A stretch of 64,000 nucleotides of DNA from Phycicoccus sonneratiae (GCF_016887965.1 NZ_JAFDVD010000001.1:62001-126000); one strand, 5' to 3'. Counted from the stretch's first letter, positions 46,194-56,816 are shown. A program made the numbers and translations. The notes: generated by a model not told the origin, from the sequence alone.

Positions 46194-47027
46194 ATGAGCG
46201 CGCTCATCACCGCCGCCGACCTCGCGACCGCCCTGGCCCGCGACGAGGTGCGGGTCCTCGACGTCCAGTACGCCCTCGTCGGCACGCCCGGCCGCGAGCG
46301 GTACGCCGCTGCGCACCTGCCGGGGGCCCCGTTCCTCGACCTCGACGACGCCCTCGCCGGGCCGCCGGGCGCGCGCGGGCGCCATCCCCTCCCCGACCCC
46401 GCCGTCCTCGAGGAGGCGCTGCGGGCCGCCGGTGTCCACGACGACGACGAGGTCGTCGTCTACGACCAGCGGACCTCGCTGTCGGCGGCCCGCGCCTGGT
46501 GGGTGCTGCGCTGGGCCGGCCACCCGCAGGTCCGGGTGCTCGACGGCGGGCTCGCGGCCTGGCAGCGCGCCGGCGGCCCGGTGAGCACCGAGGTGCCGAC
46601 CCCGTCCCGCGGCGACCTCGTCGTGCGGCCGGGGTCGGTCCCCGTCCTCGACGCCGAGGGTGCGGCGACGATGGCCCGCGCCGGCGTGCTGCTCGACGTC
46701 CGGGCCGCCGAGCGCTACCGCGGCGAGGTCGAGCCCATCGACCGGCTGGCCGGGCACGTCCCCGGTGCCGTCAACCTCCCGATGACCGACCTGCTCGCCG
46801 ACGACGGCACGTTCCTCCCGCCGGCCCGGGTCCGCGAGGTCGCAGCGGGCGTCGGCGTGCACCGCGACACCCCGGTCGGCACGAGCTGCGGCAGCGGCGT
46901 CACGGCGGCGCAGATGGCCCTCGCGCTGCACACCGCGCGCATCGAGGCGATCCCCTACGTCGGGTCGTGGAGCGAGTGGATCGAGGACACCGCGCGACCG
47001 GTCGCCCTCGGTCCCGACCCCGGCTGA
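46194..47027 (+). CDS. sseA: Thiosulfate/3-mercaptopyruvate sulfurtransferase
   Basis: A 277-aa two-domain rhodanese. The N-terminal inactive domain covers about 1-135; the C-terminal active domain ends with the catalytic loop SCGSGVTA, whose CGSG-V-T form is typical of 3-mercaptopyruvate-preferring enzymes. ATG 46194 is the start. It moves sulfane sulfur to thiol acceptors or cyanide. Confidence 0.92.
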   Translation: MSALITAADLATALARDEVRVLDVQYALVGTPGRERYAAAHLPGAPFLDLDDALAGPPGARGRHPLPDPAVLEEALRAAGVHDDDEVVVYDQRTSLSAARAWWVLRWAGHPQVRVLDGGLAAWQRAGGPVSTEVPTPSRGDLVVRPGSVPVLDAEGAATMARAGVLLDVRAAERYRGEVEPIDRLAGHVPGAVNLPMTDLLADDGTFLPPARVREVAAGVGVHRDTPVGTSCGSGVTAAQMALALHTARIEAIPYVGSWSEWIEDTARPVALGPDPG

Positions 47028-47039
47028 CCCCGGCCGACG

Positions 47040-48848
47040 CTAGAGGCACCAGGCGCCGGTGAACCCCTGGTCGGTGTCGGCCTCGGACGCCGGGCGGTCG
47101 ACCTCGGCCACCCGGTACAGGCGGTTCTCGATGACGTCCCACGCGAGGACGCGCAGCGCCTCGACCTCGGCGGTGAACGAGCGCGACTCGAGGAGCACCG
47201 TGTCGCGCGGACCCCACGCCAGCGGACGGTACGCGGCGAGCGGCACGTCCTCCGTCGCCGCCGCAGCGAGGATGCGCGGCGACGGTCGCAGGTCGCCCTG
47301 GACGGCGGCCAGCCCCTGCATGCGGTTGCCGGTGGCCCGCACCGCGCCGAAGAACGCTGCGCGACAAGCCCATCCCTCGGTGTTCGATACCGACTCGCCC
47401 TGCACGTCGAGGTCCGGCCCGGCGAGCTCGCGCGAGGTCGTGAGCCGGCCGTCGCCGGCGAAGGACCGCAGGGTCGCCGGGCCGCCGGTGACGGCGATGT
47501 CCGCCCAGCCGGCGAGGACCGGCGCCTTCGCCCGCGTCGCCTTCCCGGTGACGGAGTCGACGAGCCATCCGGCGTCGTCGCTCGCGGCCACGATGGTCCG
47601 GCCGTCGGTCGCCCACCCGGCGGTCCCCAGGTGCTCGTCGGGGACGGCGAGCCGGTGGGTGCGGGCCGAGTGCACCTCGAGGACGACGACGGCGCCGGGC
47701 TGGGCGAAGACCACCCTCCGGCGCTCGCCGTCGACCGATCGCGGACCGAGGCGGAGCCCGGTGTTGCCGCCGGCGTCGACCGTGGGCCGCAGCGGCGCCA
47801 TGGCGACGAGCTGGAGGCGCGTGGACTGCCGCGGCAGGAAGAGGGCCGGCTGGACGCCGCCCTCGACCCGGACGAGGAAGACCGCCCGCACGGAGGCCGT
47901 CGTGCCGGCCGGCGAGAGGATCTCGAGCGGGCGGTCGCGGCCGGGTCCGAGCCGCTGCGGCAGCGCGAGCCGGGCGGCGTCCGGGTAGAGGGGCAGCCGG
48001 GTCTCGAGGGACGGCTCGGGGGCGAGGTAGACGCCCACCCCGTCGACCGGCACGCCCTGGAGCCGGCCCGGCCCGCCGGTGCTCGAGGTGGCGGAGGACG
48101 ACGGGGCCACCCGGGGTGCCGGGGTGTCGCGCCCGGTGACCGCCACCGCCACCGCCCCGCCGGCGAGGACGACCGCCCCGGCCACGAGCCCGCGCCGGCG
48201 CACGGTGCGCCGCCGCTGCTCCGCGGCGGCCCAGGCGGATTCGGCGAGGGCCGGCTCGTCGAGGTCGTCGGAGGCGAGCTCGAGCAGCTCGCGCAGCTCG
48301 TCGTCGGAGGCCTCGACGGTGGCGTCCTCGCCGTGGACGAGCACCCCGAGCCGGGCCCGGACCACGTCGACGGCGTCCCGCAGCCGGGCGGCGTCGAGGT
48401 GGGCCAGCTCGGCGGTCTCGCGGTCGGGGCGCTCCTCGAGCCACCGCACCGCGGCGACGACGCGCTGCCGGGGCGTGAGTCCGGCGAGGACCGCGCGGAC
48501 GGCGCTGCGCCGCTCGGTGAGCAGGTCGACGCCCCACGAGTCGGCGGTCGCGCCGGGATCCGGGTCGGGGGGTGTGTCCGGAGCCGCCGCCCCGCCGGCG
48601 TCGGGGTCGGCACCGCACGCGGCGAGCGCCCGGCGGTGCACGGCGGTCCGGAGGGTGGCGGCCGGGCCGGCCTCCCGCGCCTCGCCCCAGTCGGCGGCGA
48701 CGGCGGTCAGCGCCTCGAGGACCACGCGCTCGGCGGTGACCGGGTCCCCGCAGACGACGACGGCGGCCCGGAACGCCGGGCCCTCGTGGGCGCCTGCGAA
48801 CTCGACGAAGTCCGACGCCGCGCGCCCTCCGGCTCCCTCGCCCGCCAT
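47040..48848 (-). CDS. Sigma-factor-like domain fused to a membrane-anchored extracytoplasmic domain
   Basis: A 602-aa protein from ATG 48848 with GAGGAGG upstream. Residues 13-77 resemble SigE-type ECF region 2 (FVEFAGAHEGPAFRAAVVVCGD); 113-170 resemble region 4 (LTPRQRVVAAVRWLEERPDRETAEL). A basic stretch (RRRTVRRR, 212-219) precedes one membrane helix (219-238). Residues 239-602 are beta-rich with repeated strands and Trp/Gly turns, possibly a propeller. The region 4 recognition helix (LDAARLRDAVDVVRARL) is weakly conserved, so it may not direct transcription. It is divergent from a TPR protein across 51 bp. Confidence 0.7.
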   Translation of the reverse strand: MAGEGAGGRAASDFVEFAGAHEGPAFRAAVVVCGDPVTAERVVLEALTAVAADWGEAREAGPAATLRTAVHRRALAACGADPDAGGAAAPDTPPDPDPGATADSWGVDLLTERRSAVRAVLAGLTPRQRVVAAVRWLEERPDRETAELAHLDAARLRDAVDVVRARLGVLVHGEDATVEASDDELRELLELASDDLDEPALAESAWAAAEQRRRTVRRRGLVAGAVVLAGGAVAVAVTGRDTPAPRVAPSSSATSSTGGPGRLQGVPVDGVGVYLAPEPSLETRLPLYPDAARLALPQRLGPGRDRPLEILSPAGTTASVRAVFLVRVEGGVQPALFLPRQSTRLQLVAMAPLRPTVDAGGNTGLRLGPRSVDGERRRVVFAQPGAVVVLEVHSARTHRLAVPDEHLGTAGWATDGRTIVAASDDAGWLVDSVTGKATRAKAPVLAGWADIAVTGGPATLRSFAGDGRLTTSRELAGPDLDVQGESVSNTEGWACRAAFFGAVRATGNRMQGLAAVQGDLRPSPRILAAAATEDVPLAAYRPLAWGPRDTVLLESRSFTAEVEALRVLAWDVIENRLYRVAEVDRPASEADTDQGFTGAWCL

Positions 48849-48899
48849 CGTCGACACCTCCTCGCGCCATCGTCGCACCGATCTGGTTGGCTCGACGTC

Positions 48900-51176
48900 A
48901 TGAGCGAGCCACCCGAGGTCGAGCCCGCCCCCGACGTCGCGGGGGGTGGGGCCGACGCGCTCGCCGCCGCCCGGGAGGTCGAGGCGCTCGCCTCGGCGGG
49001 CGAGCTCGACCGGGCGGTCGCCGCCTTCCGCGGCTGCTGGCCGGTGCTCGCCGACGCCGAGGGCGGCACGCTCGGCGTCGCGGCCTGCCTGCGGGCCCTC
49101 GTCCGGTTGGGCAACACCGACCGCGCCCTCGACCTCCTGCTCCCCCGCGTCGACCGCGTCGACACCCTCACCGACGACGCCGAGCGGATGTGGCTGGCGG
49201 GCACGGCGGGCTGGGTGCTGCGCCACGCGCGGGCGCTGGGGATGGACCCCGAGCGGGTCGGCCACCGCGACGCCGCCGCCGCCGAGTCCGAGCTCGAGGC
49301 GCTCGCCCTCGGGCTGGCCGGCCGCCTCGACGCCGCGGCCGGGGACACCGCGGCCTCCGACGCCCTCGCGGCCGCCCTCGACGACCGGGGCGTCTCCCCC
49401 GAGCCGACGCTGCCCCCCACCCGCCTGCCCGCGCCGCCGGCCGCGGCGGGGTCACGGCTGCGGCCGCCCACCGACGCCGCGGAGGTCGTCGAGATCGCCG
49501 AGCGTGCCCGCCGCTGGCGACGCGACCTCGACCCCGCCCTCGAGCGGCTCCTCCGCGGCTGGCTGGAGACCCGCGAGGAGGCCCTGCCGCTGCTCGCGGA
49601 CCCCGAGCACTGGTCCGCCGCGGCTTTGCTCGACCGCAGCTCGGTGCACCTGCTCCGCGACGCCGTGCGCGAGCGGCTCCGCCTCGACGAGGCGGTCGAG
49701 GAGGCCCGCCGGGCCGGTGACGACGAGGGTGCGGCGCACGCCGCCTGCGAGCTCGCCGTGCTCGACGTCCGTGAGGCCGTGGTCGCCTTCGGCGCCGACG
49801 CCCCCGAGGTCGGCCGGGCGCGGGAGCGGGCCGTGGCCGCGGTCGACGCGCTCGACGCGGCCGGCTGGGGCGAGGCGGCGGCGGCCAGCCGTCGCTGGTA
49901 CGCGCTCTCCACGCGCCCCGCCGACACCGTCGCCCTGCTGCTGCGTGCTGCCGACGAGCACGGCGACCTCCACCAGCCGTACCGGCGGGCGCTCTGCCTC
50001 CTCGACGCCGCGCCGCTGGTCCTCGGCGCCGACCCCGTGGAGGGCCACCGGCTGCTCGACGAGGCCGGGTCCCTGGCGGCCGGGCACCCGGTGCTCACGG
50101 TGCAGGGGCTCGACCTGCGGGCGCGCGTGGCCCGGGCCGCCGGCGACGTCGAGCAGGCGGAGGCCCTCTACGGCCGCGCCGCCGCGTACCCCGGTGTCCC
50201 CGACGGCACCCGGATGGCCGTGCTCTTCGCGTGGTGCGACCTCGTCGTCGACCGCGGCGCCTGGGCCGAGCTCGAGCCGCGCGCCGCCGACGCCCTCGCG
50301 CTCGCCGTCCGGCTGCGCGACCCCGTCGCGCTCGCCGTGGCCCAGCGCCACCTCGGCCTGTCGTGGGTCGAGCAGGACCGGCCGGTCGAGGCCGCCGAGC
50401 TGCTCGCGGCGGCCGTCCCGGTCGTGCGCCGCGAGGTCCCCGAGCTGCTCGGGCCCACCGCCTGGGCCCTCGGCAACGCGGCCCTGGCCCTCGAGGCCTT
50501 CGAGCAGGCGAAGGCCGCCTTCGACATCGCCGCCGAGGCCTTCGAGGCGGCCGGACGCACCGAGGAGGCCGCGCACTCCCGCTACCGGGCGGGCACCGCT
50601 GCGTGGGACGGCGAGGACCTCGGCGCCGCCGCCACCGACCTCGACGCCGCGGTCGCCCTCGCCCGGCGCAGCGCGACCCTCCCGGTGCTCCTCGAGGCAC
50701 TGCGCTCACGCGCGGCGGTGCGGGCGGCCTCGGGCGACGTCGACGGCGGGCTCGCCGACCTCGACACCGTCCTCCCCGAGGTCGAGGCCTTCGCGGCGAC
50801 CCTCGCACCCGGGGCGCAGGGCGAGGACCCGTTCGACCCCGAGGTCCTCGAGCCCGACGTCCTGCGCGAGGGGGCGCACGTCCTCGCCGAGGCGGGGCGC
50901 ACCGACGAGGCCCTCGAGCGCCTGGCCCGCGCCGAGGCGCTCGTCGGTGGCGACTTCGAGCTCGTGCTGCGGGCCGAGACCGGCGTCGTCCTCGCCGAGG
51001 CCGACCGCCTCGAGGAGGCCGAGCCCGTGCTGCGCCGCTCGGCCCGCGACCTGCACGCCGCCGGCCTCACCGACGAGCGCGTCGAGGTCGCGGCGGCCCT
51101 GGCCCGGGCGCTCGACCGGGCCGGGCGGGTGCCCGAGGCCGAGGCTGTCTGGGCCGAGTACGGCGACGCCGGCTGA
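48900..51176 (+). CDS. Large TPR-type helical repeat protein
   Basis: A 758-aa soluble protein, almost wholly Ala-rich helix pairs. TPR-like repeats are clear at about 365-560 (VEQAEALYGRAAAYPG, VEAAELLAAAVPVV, FEQAKAAFDIAAEAF, LGAAATDLDAAVALA) and near the C terminus (DEALERLARAEALV). No enzymatic domain. It is probably a scaffold. It shares a 51-bp divergent promoter region with the sigma-like fusion, suggesting a functional pair. Confidence 0.75.
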   Translation: MSEPPEVEPAPDVAGGGADALAAAREVEALASAGELDRAVAAFRGCWPVLADAEGGTLGVAACLRALVRLGNTDRALDLLLPRVDRVDTLTDDAERMWLAGTAGWVLRHARALGMDPERVGHRDAAAAESELEALALGLAGRLDAAAGDTAASDALAAALDDRGVSPEPTLPPTRLPAPPAAAGSRLRPPTDAAEVVEIAERARRWRRDLDPALERLLRGWLETREEALPLLADPEHWSAAALLDRSSVHLLRDAVRERLRLDEAVEEARRAGDDEGAAHAACELAVLDVREAVVAFGADAPEVGRARERAVAAVDALDAAGWGEAAAASRRWYALSTRPADTVALLLRAADEHGDLHQPYRRALCLLDAAPLVLGADPVEGHRLLDEAGSLAAGHPVLTVQGLDLRARVARAAGDVEQAEALYGRAAAYPGVPDGTRMAVLFAWCDLVVDRGAWAELEPRAADALALAVRLRDPVALAVAQRHLGLSWVEQDRPVEAAELLAAAVPVVRREVPELLGPTAWALGNAALALEAFEQAKAAFDIAAEAFEAAGRTEEAAHSRYRAGTAAWDGEDLGAAATDLDAAVALARRSATLPVLLEALRSRAAVRAASGDVDGGLADLDTVLPEVEAFAATLAPGAQGEDPFDPEVLEPDVLREGAHVLAEAGRTDEALERLARAEALVGGDFELVLRAETGVVLAEADRLEEAEPVLRRSARDLHAAGLTDERVEVAAALARALDRAGRVPEAEAVWAEYGDAG

Positions 51177-51192
51177 CCGTCGCCGCTGCGGC

Positions 51193-52599
<1,407 letters not shown>

Positions 52600-52670
52600 G
52601 GGCGCAAGGCTATCCGCGCGGCCCGGGCCTCCTCGAACCGGTTCCCGCGGAGCCCGTACGCTGGGGCACC

Positions 52671-52955
52671 GTGTCGAGCCTGCGTGAGTCCTTCGAACGT
52701 GCCAGCCTGCCCGCGGTGACGTGGCTGAACGGGCTGCCGCGGTTCCTCCCCTTCCTCGTCGTCCTCGCGCTCGTGGTCGCCGGCATCTTCCTGCCCTCGC
52801 CGGGGTGGCTGCTCATCGGCGTCGTCGTGCTCGTCCTCGCCTGGATCCTCGCCCTCGCCTGGCCGCGGCTCACCTTCACCGAGCAGCTGATGCGGCTCGC
52901 CGTCATCGGGCTCATGGTCGCCGTGATGCTCACCCAGGCCTTCCCCCGCACCTGA
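52671..52955 (+). CDS. DUF6703-type small membrane protein
   Basis: A 94-aa protein from GTG 52671 with three hydrophobic helices (about 22-42, 45-65, 72-88) after a short amphipathic start. This actinobacterial family is usually next to glyS or zur; function unknown. TACGCT about 15 bases before the start is a possible -10. Confidence 0.7.
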   Translation: MSSLRESFERASLPAVTWLNGLPRFLPFLVVLALVVAGIFLPSPGWLLIGVVVLVLAWILALAWPRLTFTEQLMRLAVIGLMVAVMLTQAFPRT

Positions 52956-52968
52956 CGGGCTCCACGAT

Positions 52969-53006
52969 TTGACAACGGTTCTCATCCTGAATGAGAATCG
53001 TTGTCA
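52969..53006 (+). promoter_or_regulatory. Double Zur operator over the zinc-transporter promoter
   Basis: TGACAACGGTTCTCA (52970-52984) and TGAGAATCGTTGTCA (52992-53006) are two 15-bp Zur-type boxes facing each other as a 37-bp inverted repeat, matching at 15 of 16 arm positions. TTGACA (52969-52974) is the -35, and GAGAAT (52993-52998) a plausible -10. Zur with zinc bound would cover the whole promoter. Transcription would start at about the ATG. Confidence 0.88.
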
Positions 53007-53947
53007 TGAAGCGCGCCCTCCTCACCCTCGCCGTCCCGCCGCTGCTCGTGCTCGCCGGGTGCGGGAGCTCGTCGGAGGCCGGCGGGTCGGGTGAGGCCGC
53101 CCTCGGGGTGTCCGCGGCCTTCTACCCGCTGCAGTGGGTCTCGGAGCAGATCGGCGGCGACCTCGTCGACGTCCGCTCGCTCACGAAGCCGGGCGCCGAG
53201 CCGCACGACCTCGAGCTGACCCCCAAGGACGTCGGCGAGATGGCGCAGTCCGACGTCGTCGTCTACCTCGAGGGGTTCCAGCCGGCGGTCGACGACGCCG
53301 TCCGCAGCCAGGCGGAGGACGCCGGGTTCGACGTCTCGTCGGCGGCCGACCTCAGCCTCGCGGCGACCGAGGAGGGCCACGACCACTCCGGTGAGAGCGA
53401 GGACGAGCACGCGGCCCACGAGGGCGGGAAGGACCCGCACTTCTGGCTCGACCCGGTGCGCTTCGAGAAGGTCGCCACCGCCGTCGGCGAGCGGTTCGCC
53501 ACCGCCGACCCCGCGCACGCCGCGCAGTACCGCGCCGGGGCCGCGAGGGTCGTCGCCGAGCTGAGCACCCTCGACGAGGACTACCGCACCGGGCTCGCGT
53601 CGTGCGCCAGCACCGACCTCGTGACGGGCCACGCCGCCTTCGCCTACCTCGCACAGCGCTACGGCCTCTCGCAGGAGGGCATCGCGGGCATCTCCCCCGA
53701 CGCCGAGCCGGACGCCGCGACGCTGCGCGACCTCGCCGCCCACGTCGAGGAGCACCACGTGAAGACCGTGTACGCCGAGACCCTCGTCTCGCCCGCCCTC
53801 GCCGAGACCCTCGCCCGCGAGACCGGCGCCACCGTCGCCGTGCTCGACCCGATCGAGGGGATCACCGAGACCTCGAAGGGCACGGACTACCTTGAGGTGA
53901 TGCGCAGCAACCTCGCGACGCTCGAGAAGGGGCAGCAGTGCCGGTGA
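53006..53947 (+). CDS. znuA: Zinc ABC transporter binding lipoprotein
   Basis: A 313-aa metal-binding lipoprotein with lipobox LAGC (Cys19). The ZnuA fold includes PGAEPHDLELTPKDV (first His), an acidic His-rich loop EEGHDHSGESEDEHAAHEGG, DPHFWLDP (second His), TGHAAFAYLA (third His) and the C-terminal Asp region. ATG 53006 is preferred over ATG 52991 because the extra five codons lie in the Zur box and the signal peptide begins MKRALLT. First gene of znuA-znuC-znuB-zur. Confidence 0.93.
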   Translation: MKRALLTLAVPPLLVLAGCGSSSEAGGSGEAALGVSAAFYPLQWVSEQIGGDLVDVRSLTKPGAEPHDLELTPKDVGEMAQSDVVVYLEGFQPAVDDAVRSQAEDAGFDVSSAADLSLAATEEGHDHSGESEDEHAAHEGGKDPHFWLDPVRFEKVATAVGERFATADPAHAAQYRAGAARVVAELSTLDEDYRTGLASCASTDLVTGHAAFAYLAQRYGLSQEGIAGISPDAEPDAATLRDLAAHVEEHHVKTVYAETLVSPALAETLARETGATVAVLDPIEGITETSKGTDYLEVMRSNLATLEKGQQCR

Positions 53948-54744
53948 GCGACGCCCCCCTCATCGACCTGCGGTCGGCGGCCTTCGGGTACGCCGACCGC
54001 GCGGTCGTCTCCGGGGTGGACCTCACGGTGCGCGCCGGCGAGGTCGTCGCGCTCCTCGGTCCGAACGGGTCGGGCAAGTCGACCCTCGTGCGCGGCCTGC
54101 TCGGCCTCAGCGAGCACCAGGGCGGCGAGGTGCTCCTCCTCGGCGTCCCCCGCGAGCGCTTCCACGAGCACACCCGCATCGGCTACGTCCCGCAGCGCCA
54201 CTCGCTCTCGGCCGCGGTCCGGGCGACGGTCACCGAGATCGTCGCCGTCGGGCGCCTGCCGCACCGGCCGTGGTGGCGACCCGCCGGGCGCACCGACCGC
54301 GAGGTCGTGGCCGCCTCGATCGCCGCCGTCGGGCTGGCCGACCGCGCCGACGAGGAGGTCGCCTCGCTCTCCGGCGGACAGCAGCGGCGGGTCCTCATCG
54401 CGCGGGCCCTCGCCGGGCGCCCCGACCTGCTCGTCATGGACGAGCCGACCGCCGGGGTCGACCGCGCCAGCCAGGCCGCCCTCGCCGAGACCCTGCGCCG
54501 GCTGGCGGCCGAGGGCACCTCGATGCTCATCGTCACCCACGAGCTCGACGCCCTCCACGACGTCGTCACCCGCATCGTCTGCATGGACGGCGGCCACCTC
54601 GACTTCGACGGCACCCCGACGGCGTACGCGGCGCACCTCGCCGACCACGCTCCGGGCGGTGCCCACCACCACGACGACCACGCCCCGGGCCGGCCGGCCC
54701 CCGTCGGCGGACCCTTCGACGCCCCGCGGGAGGTCCACCCGTGA
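53938..54744 (+). CDS. znuC: Zinc ABC transporter ATPase
   Basis: A 268-aa ATPase. Walker A LGPNGSGKSTLVRGL, signature LSGGQQRRVLIARAL, Walker B LLVMDEPTAGVD, H-loop VTHELD. The C-terminal tail is His-rich (GGAHHHDDHAPG), unusual for the ATPase and likely zinc-binding. GTG 53938 overlaps znuA by ten bases and has AAGGGG six bases upstream; GTG 53944 is an alternative. Confidence 0.93.
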   Translation: MPVSDAPLIDLRSAAFGYADRAVVSGVDLTVRAGEVVALLGPNGSGKSTLVRGLLGLSEHQGGEVLLLGVPRERFHEHTRIGYVPQRHSLSAAVRATVTEIVAVGRLPHRPWWRPAGRTDREVVAASIAAVGLADRADEEVASLSGGQQRRVLIARALAGRPDLLVMDEPTAGVDRASQAALAETLRRLAAEGTSMLIVTHELDALHDVVTRIVCMDGGHLDFDGTPTAYAAHLADHAPGGAHHHDDHAPGRPAPVGGPFDAPREVHP

Positions 54745-55727
54745 GCGAGATGCTCGCCCTCGACTTCATGCGCCAGGCCTTCGTCGCGGCGCTGCTCGCC
54801 GGTGTCGCCGCGCCGCTCGTCGGCACCTTCCTCGTCCAGCGCCGGATGTCGCTCATCGGCGACGGGATGGGGCACGTCGCCCTCGCGGGGGTGGCGGTCG
54901 GCATCCTCACCGGGCAGCAGCCCGTGCTGACGGCCCTCGTCGCCGCGGTCCTCGCCGGGGTGGCCATCGAGCTGATCCGGGCCAGTGGTCGCACGAGCGG
55001 CGACGTCGCCCTCGCGGTGATGTTCTACGGCGGCATCGCCCTCGGCGTCGTGCTCATCGCGCGCTCGTCGGCGAGCAACCCGTCGAACCTCACCGCCTAC
55101 CTCTTCGGCGCCATCCTCACGACGAGCTCGGGCGACCTCGTCCTGCTCGCGACCCTCGCGGTCGTCGTGCTCGTCGTCACCACGGTTCTGCGGCAACGCT
55201 TCTTCGCGGTCGCCAACGACGAGGAGTACGCGCGCTCGGCGGGGCTGCCGGTGCTCGCCTACAACCTCGTCCTCGCCGTGCTCACCGCCGTCACCGTCGT
55301 CGTCTCGATGCGGATCGTCGGGCTGCTGCTCATCAGCGCCCTGATGATCGTGCCGAACGCCACCGCCCAGCTGCTCGCCCGCAGCTTCGGGGCGAGCGTG
55401 CGCTGGGCGGTGCTCGTCGGCGTCGTCTCGAGCGTCGGCGGGGTCGCCCTGTCGTACGAGGCCGGCACGCCGTCCGGCGGAACCATCGTCCTGCTGGCCA
55501 TCGGCCTCTTCCTCGGGGTCACCGTCGTCACGGCGCTGGTCGGGCAGGCCCGCCGGGCCGCGCACCGGAGGGCCGAGCGGCACGACCACGAGCACGGCCC
55601 CCGGTGCGGGCACGAGGCGGTCGAGCACGACGGTCACGTCGACTACCTGCACGACGGCCACCGGCACGCCGCGCACGAGGGCCACTACGACGAGCACGGA
55701 CGGCACGAGGAGGTCGGCACCCGATGA
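54741..55727 (+). CDS. znuB: Zinc ABC transporter permease
   Basis: A 328-aa ABC-3 family permease with about eight to nine helices; RRMSLIGDGMGHVALAGVAVG and the long PNATAQLLARSFG segment are characteristic. The last 55 residues are very His/Glu-rich (HDHEHGPRCGHEAVEHDGH), a cytoplasmic metal-binding tail. GTG 54741 overlaps znuC by four bases. Confidence 0.93.
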   Translation: MSEMLALDFMRQAFVAALLAGVAAPLVGTFLVQRRMSLIGDGMGHVALAGVAVGILTGQQPVLTALVAAVLAGVAIELIRASGRTSGDVALAVMFYGGIALGVVLIARSSASNPSNLTAYLFGAILTTSSGDLVLLATLAVVVLVVTTVLRQRFFAVANDEEYARSAGLPVLAYNLVLAVLTAVTVVVSMRIVGLLLISALMIVPNATAQLLARSFGASVRWAVLVGVVSSVGGVALSYEAGTPSGGTIVLLAIGLFLGVTVVTALVGQARRAAHRRAERHDHEHGPRCGHEAVEHDGHVDYLHDGHRHAAHEGHYDEHGRHEEVGTR

Positions 55728-56131
55728 CCGAGCAGCGCACCGAGCGGCGCCCCACCCGCCAGCGCGCGGCGATCGCCGACGCCCTCGTGGGCACGGCCGA
55801 GTTCCGCTCGGCGCAGGAGATCCACGCCGCCCTGGCCGGCCGCGGCGAGCGGGTCGGGCTCGCGACCGTCTACCGCAACCTCCAGGCGATGGCCGGCGAC
55901 GGCGAGGTCGACGTCATCCGCACCGCCGACGGCGAGGCGGTGTACCGCTCGTGCGCCACCGACGACCACCACCACCACGTCGTGTGCCGGTCGTGCGGGC
56001 TGGCCGTCGAGGTGACCGGCGACGCCGTGGAGCGCTGGGCCGAGGCCGTCGCGGCCGAGCACGGCTTCACCGCCGTGCGACACACGGTGGAGATCGACGG
56101 CCTCTGCGCCGACTGCGCCGCGCGCCGCTAG
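55724..56131 (+). CDS. zur: Zinc uptake regulator, Fur family
   Basis: A 135-aa Fur-family repressor. Winged helix with RVGLATVYRNLQAM; metal site DDHHHHVVCRSCG with the structural CxxC, a later His (RHTVEIDG) and the second CxxC (CADC). Overlaps znuB by four bases (ATGA), so it is autoregulated via the double Zur operator. Tail-to-tail with the next gene, sharing CTAG. Confidence 0.95.
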   Translation: MTEQRTERRPTRQRAAIADALVGTAEFRSAQEIHAALAGRGERVGLATVYRNLQAMAGDGEVDVIRTADGEAVYRSCATDDHHHHVVCRSCGLAVEVTGDAVERWAEAVAAEHGFTAVRHTVEIDGLCADCAARR

Positions 56132-56784
56132 AAGGCGCTGACCGGGCCGGCGGCCCGCTGCGGGCGGCTGAGGTGACGCACCATCGCGGTCTGGCCGTGC
56201 CGGTCGGCGGCGACCGAGGCCAGCAGGCCGAGGGTGGCGTACCCGGCCTCCGGCGGGAACTGCGGCGTCTCGACGCCGATGCTGGCCGCGAGGTCGTCGG
56301 AGTGCACGAGGCACTCCATCACCCGGGTGAGCGCGAAGTCGGCGACGGTGAGCGACCAGCCCTGCCACGGGACGAACACCGGCTCGGTGCGGGTGCCGTC
56401 GAGGACCGGGGCGAGGACCCGTGCCAAGGCCTCGAGCTCGGGGTCGAGGGATGCGAGGAGCGCCTCGGGGCCGGCGTCGGCGCGCTGGTCGGCGGCGTCG
56501 CGGATCGAGGAGTTGGCGGCGTCGTCGAGCCCGGCGCGCACCCACGGGGCCTGCTGGTAGTGCTGCTCGACGGTGAGGACCTCGGCCTCGACCGGGTCGG
56601 CGTCGAGCAGCAGGACGGTGTTGCGGGCCTGCGAGGCGAGGTGGTGGGCGAGCCCGCCGACGGTCATCCCCACGCAGGCGCTCTCGGCCTCCCAGCGGCG
56701 GGCGACCTCGGGGTGGCGGACGAGCTCGGCCGCGATCGAGGCGACCTCGGGGAGCAGGCGGAGGACCGCCTCGGGCGTGATCAT
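56128..56784 (-). CDS. Maleylpyruvate isomerase/DinB-like mycothiol-type protein
   Basis: A 218-aa four-helix DinB-superfamily protein. His residues that would bind metal are in TVGGLAHHLASQ and RVMECLVHSDDLA, matching the mycothiol-dependent maleylpyruvate isomerase N-terminal family. The specific reaction is unknown. Its TAG stop and that of zur overlap in CTAG. Confidence 0.8.
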   Translation of the reverse strand: MITPEAVLRLLPEVASIAAELVRHPEVARRWEAESACVGMTVGGLAHHLASQARNTVLLLDADPVEAEVLTVEQHYQQAPWVRAGLDDAANSSIRDAADQRADAGPEALLASLDPELEALARVLAPVLDGTRTEPVFVPWQGWSLTVADFALTRVMECLVHSDDLAASIGVETPQFPPEAGYATLGLLASVAADRHGQTAMVRHLSRPQRAAGPVSAF

Positions 56785-56816
56785 GGCCGGAGGCTAGGGC
56801 CGCGCACCGACAGCGC

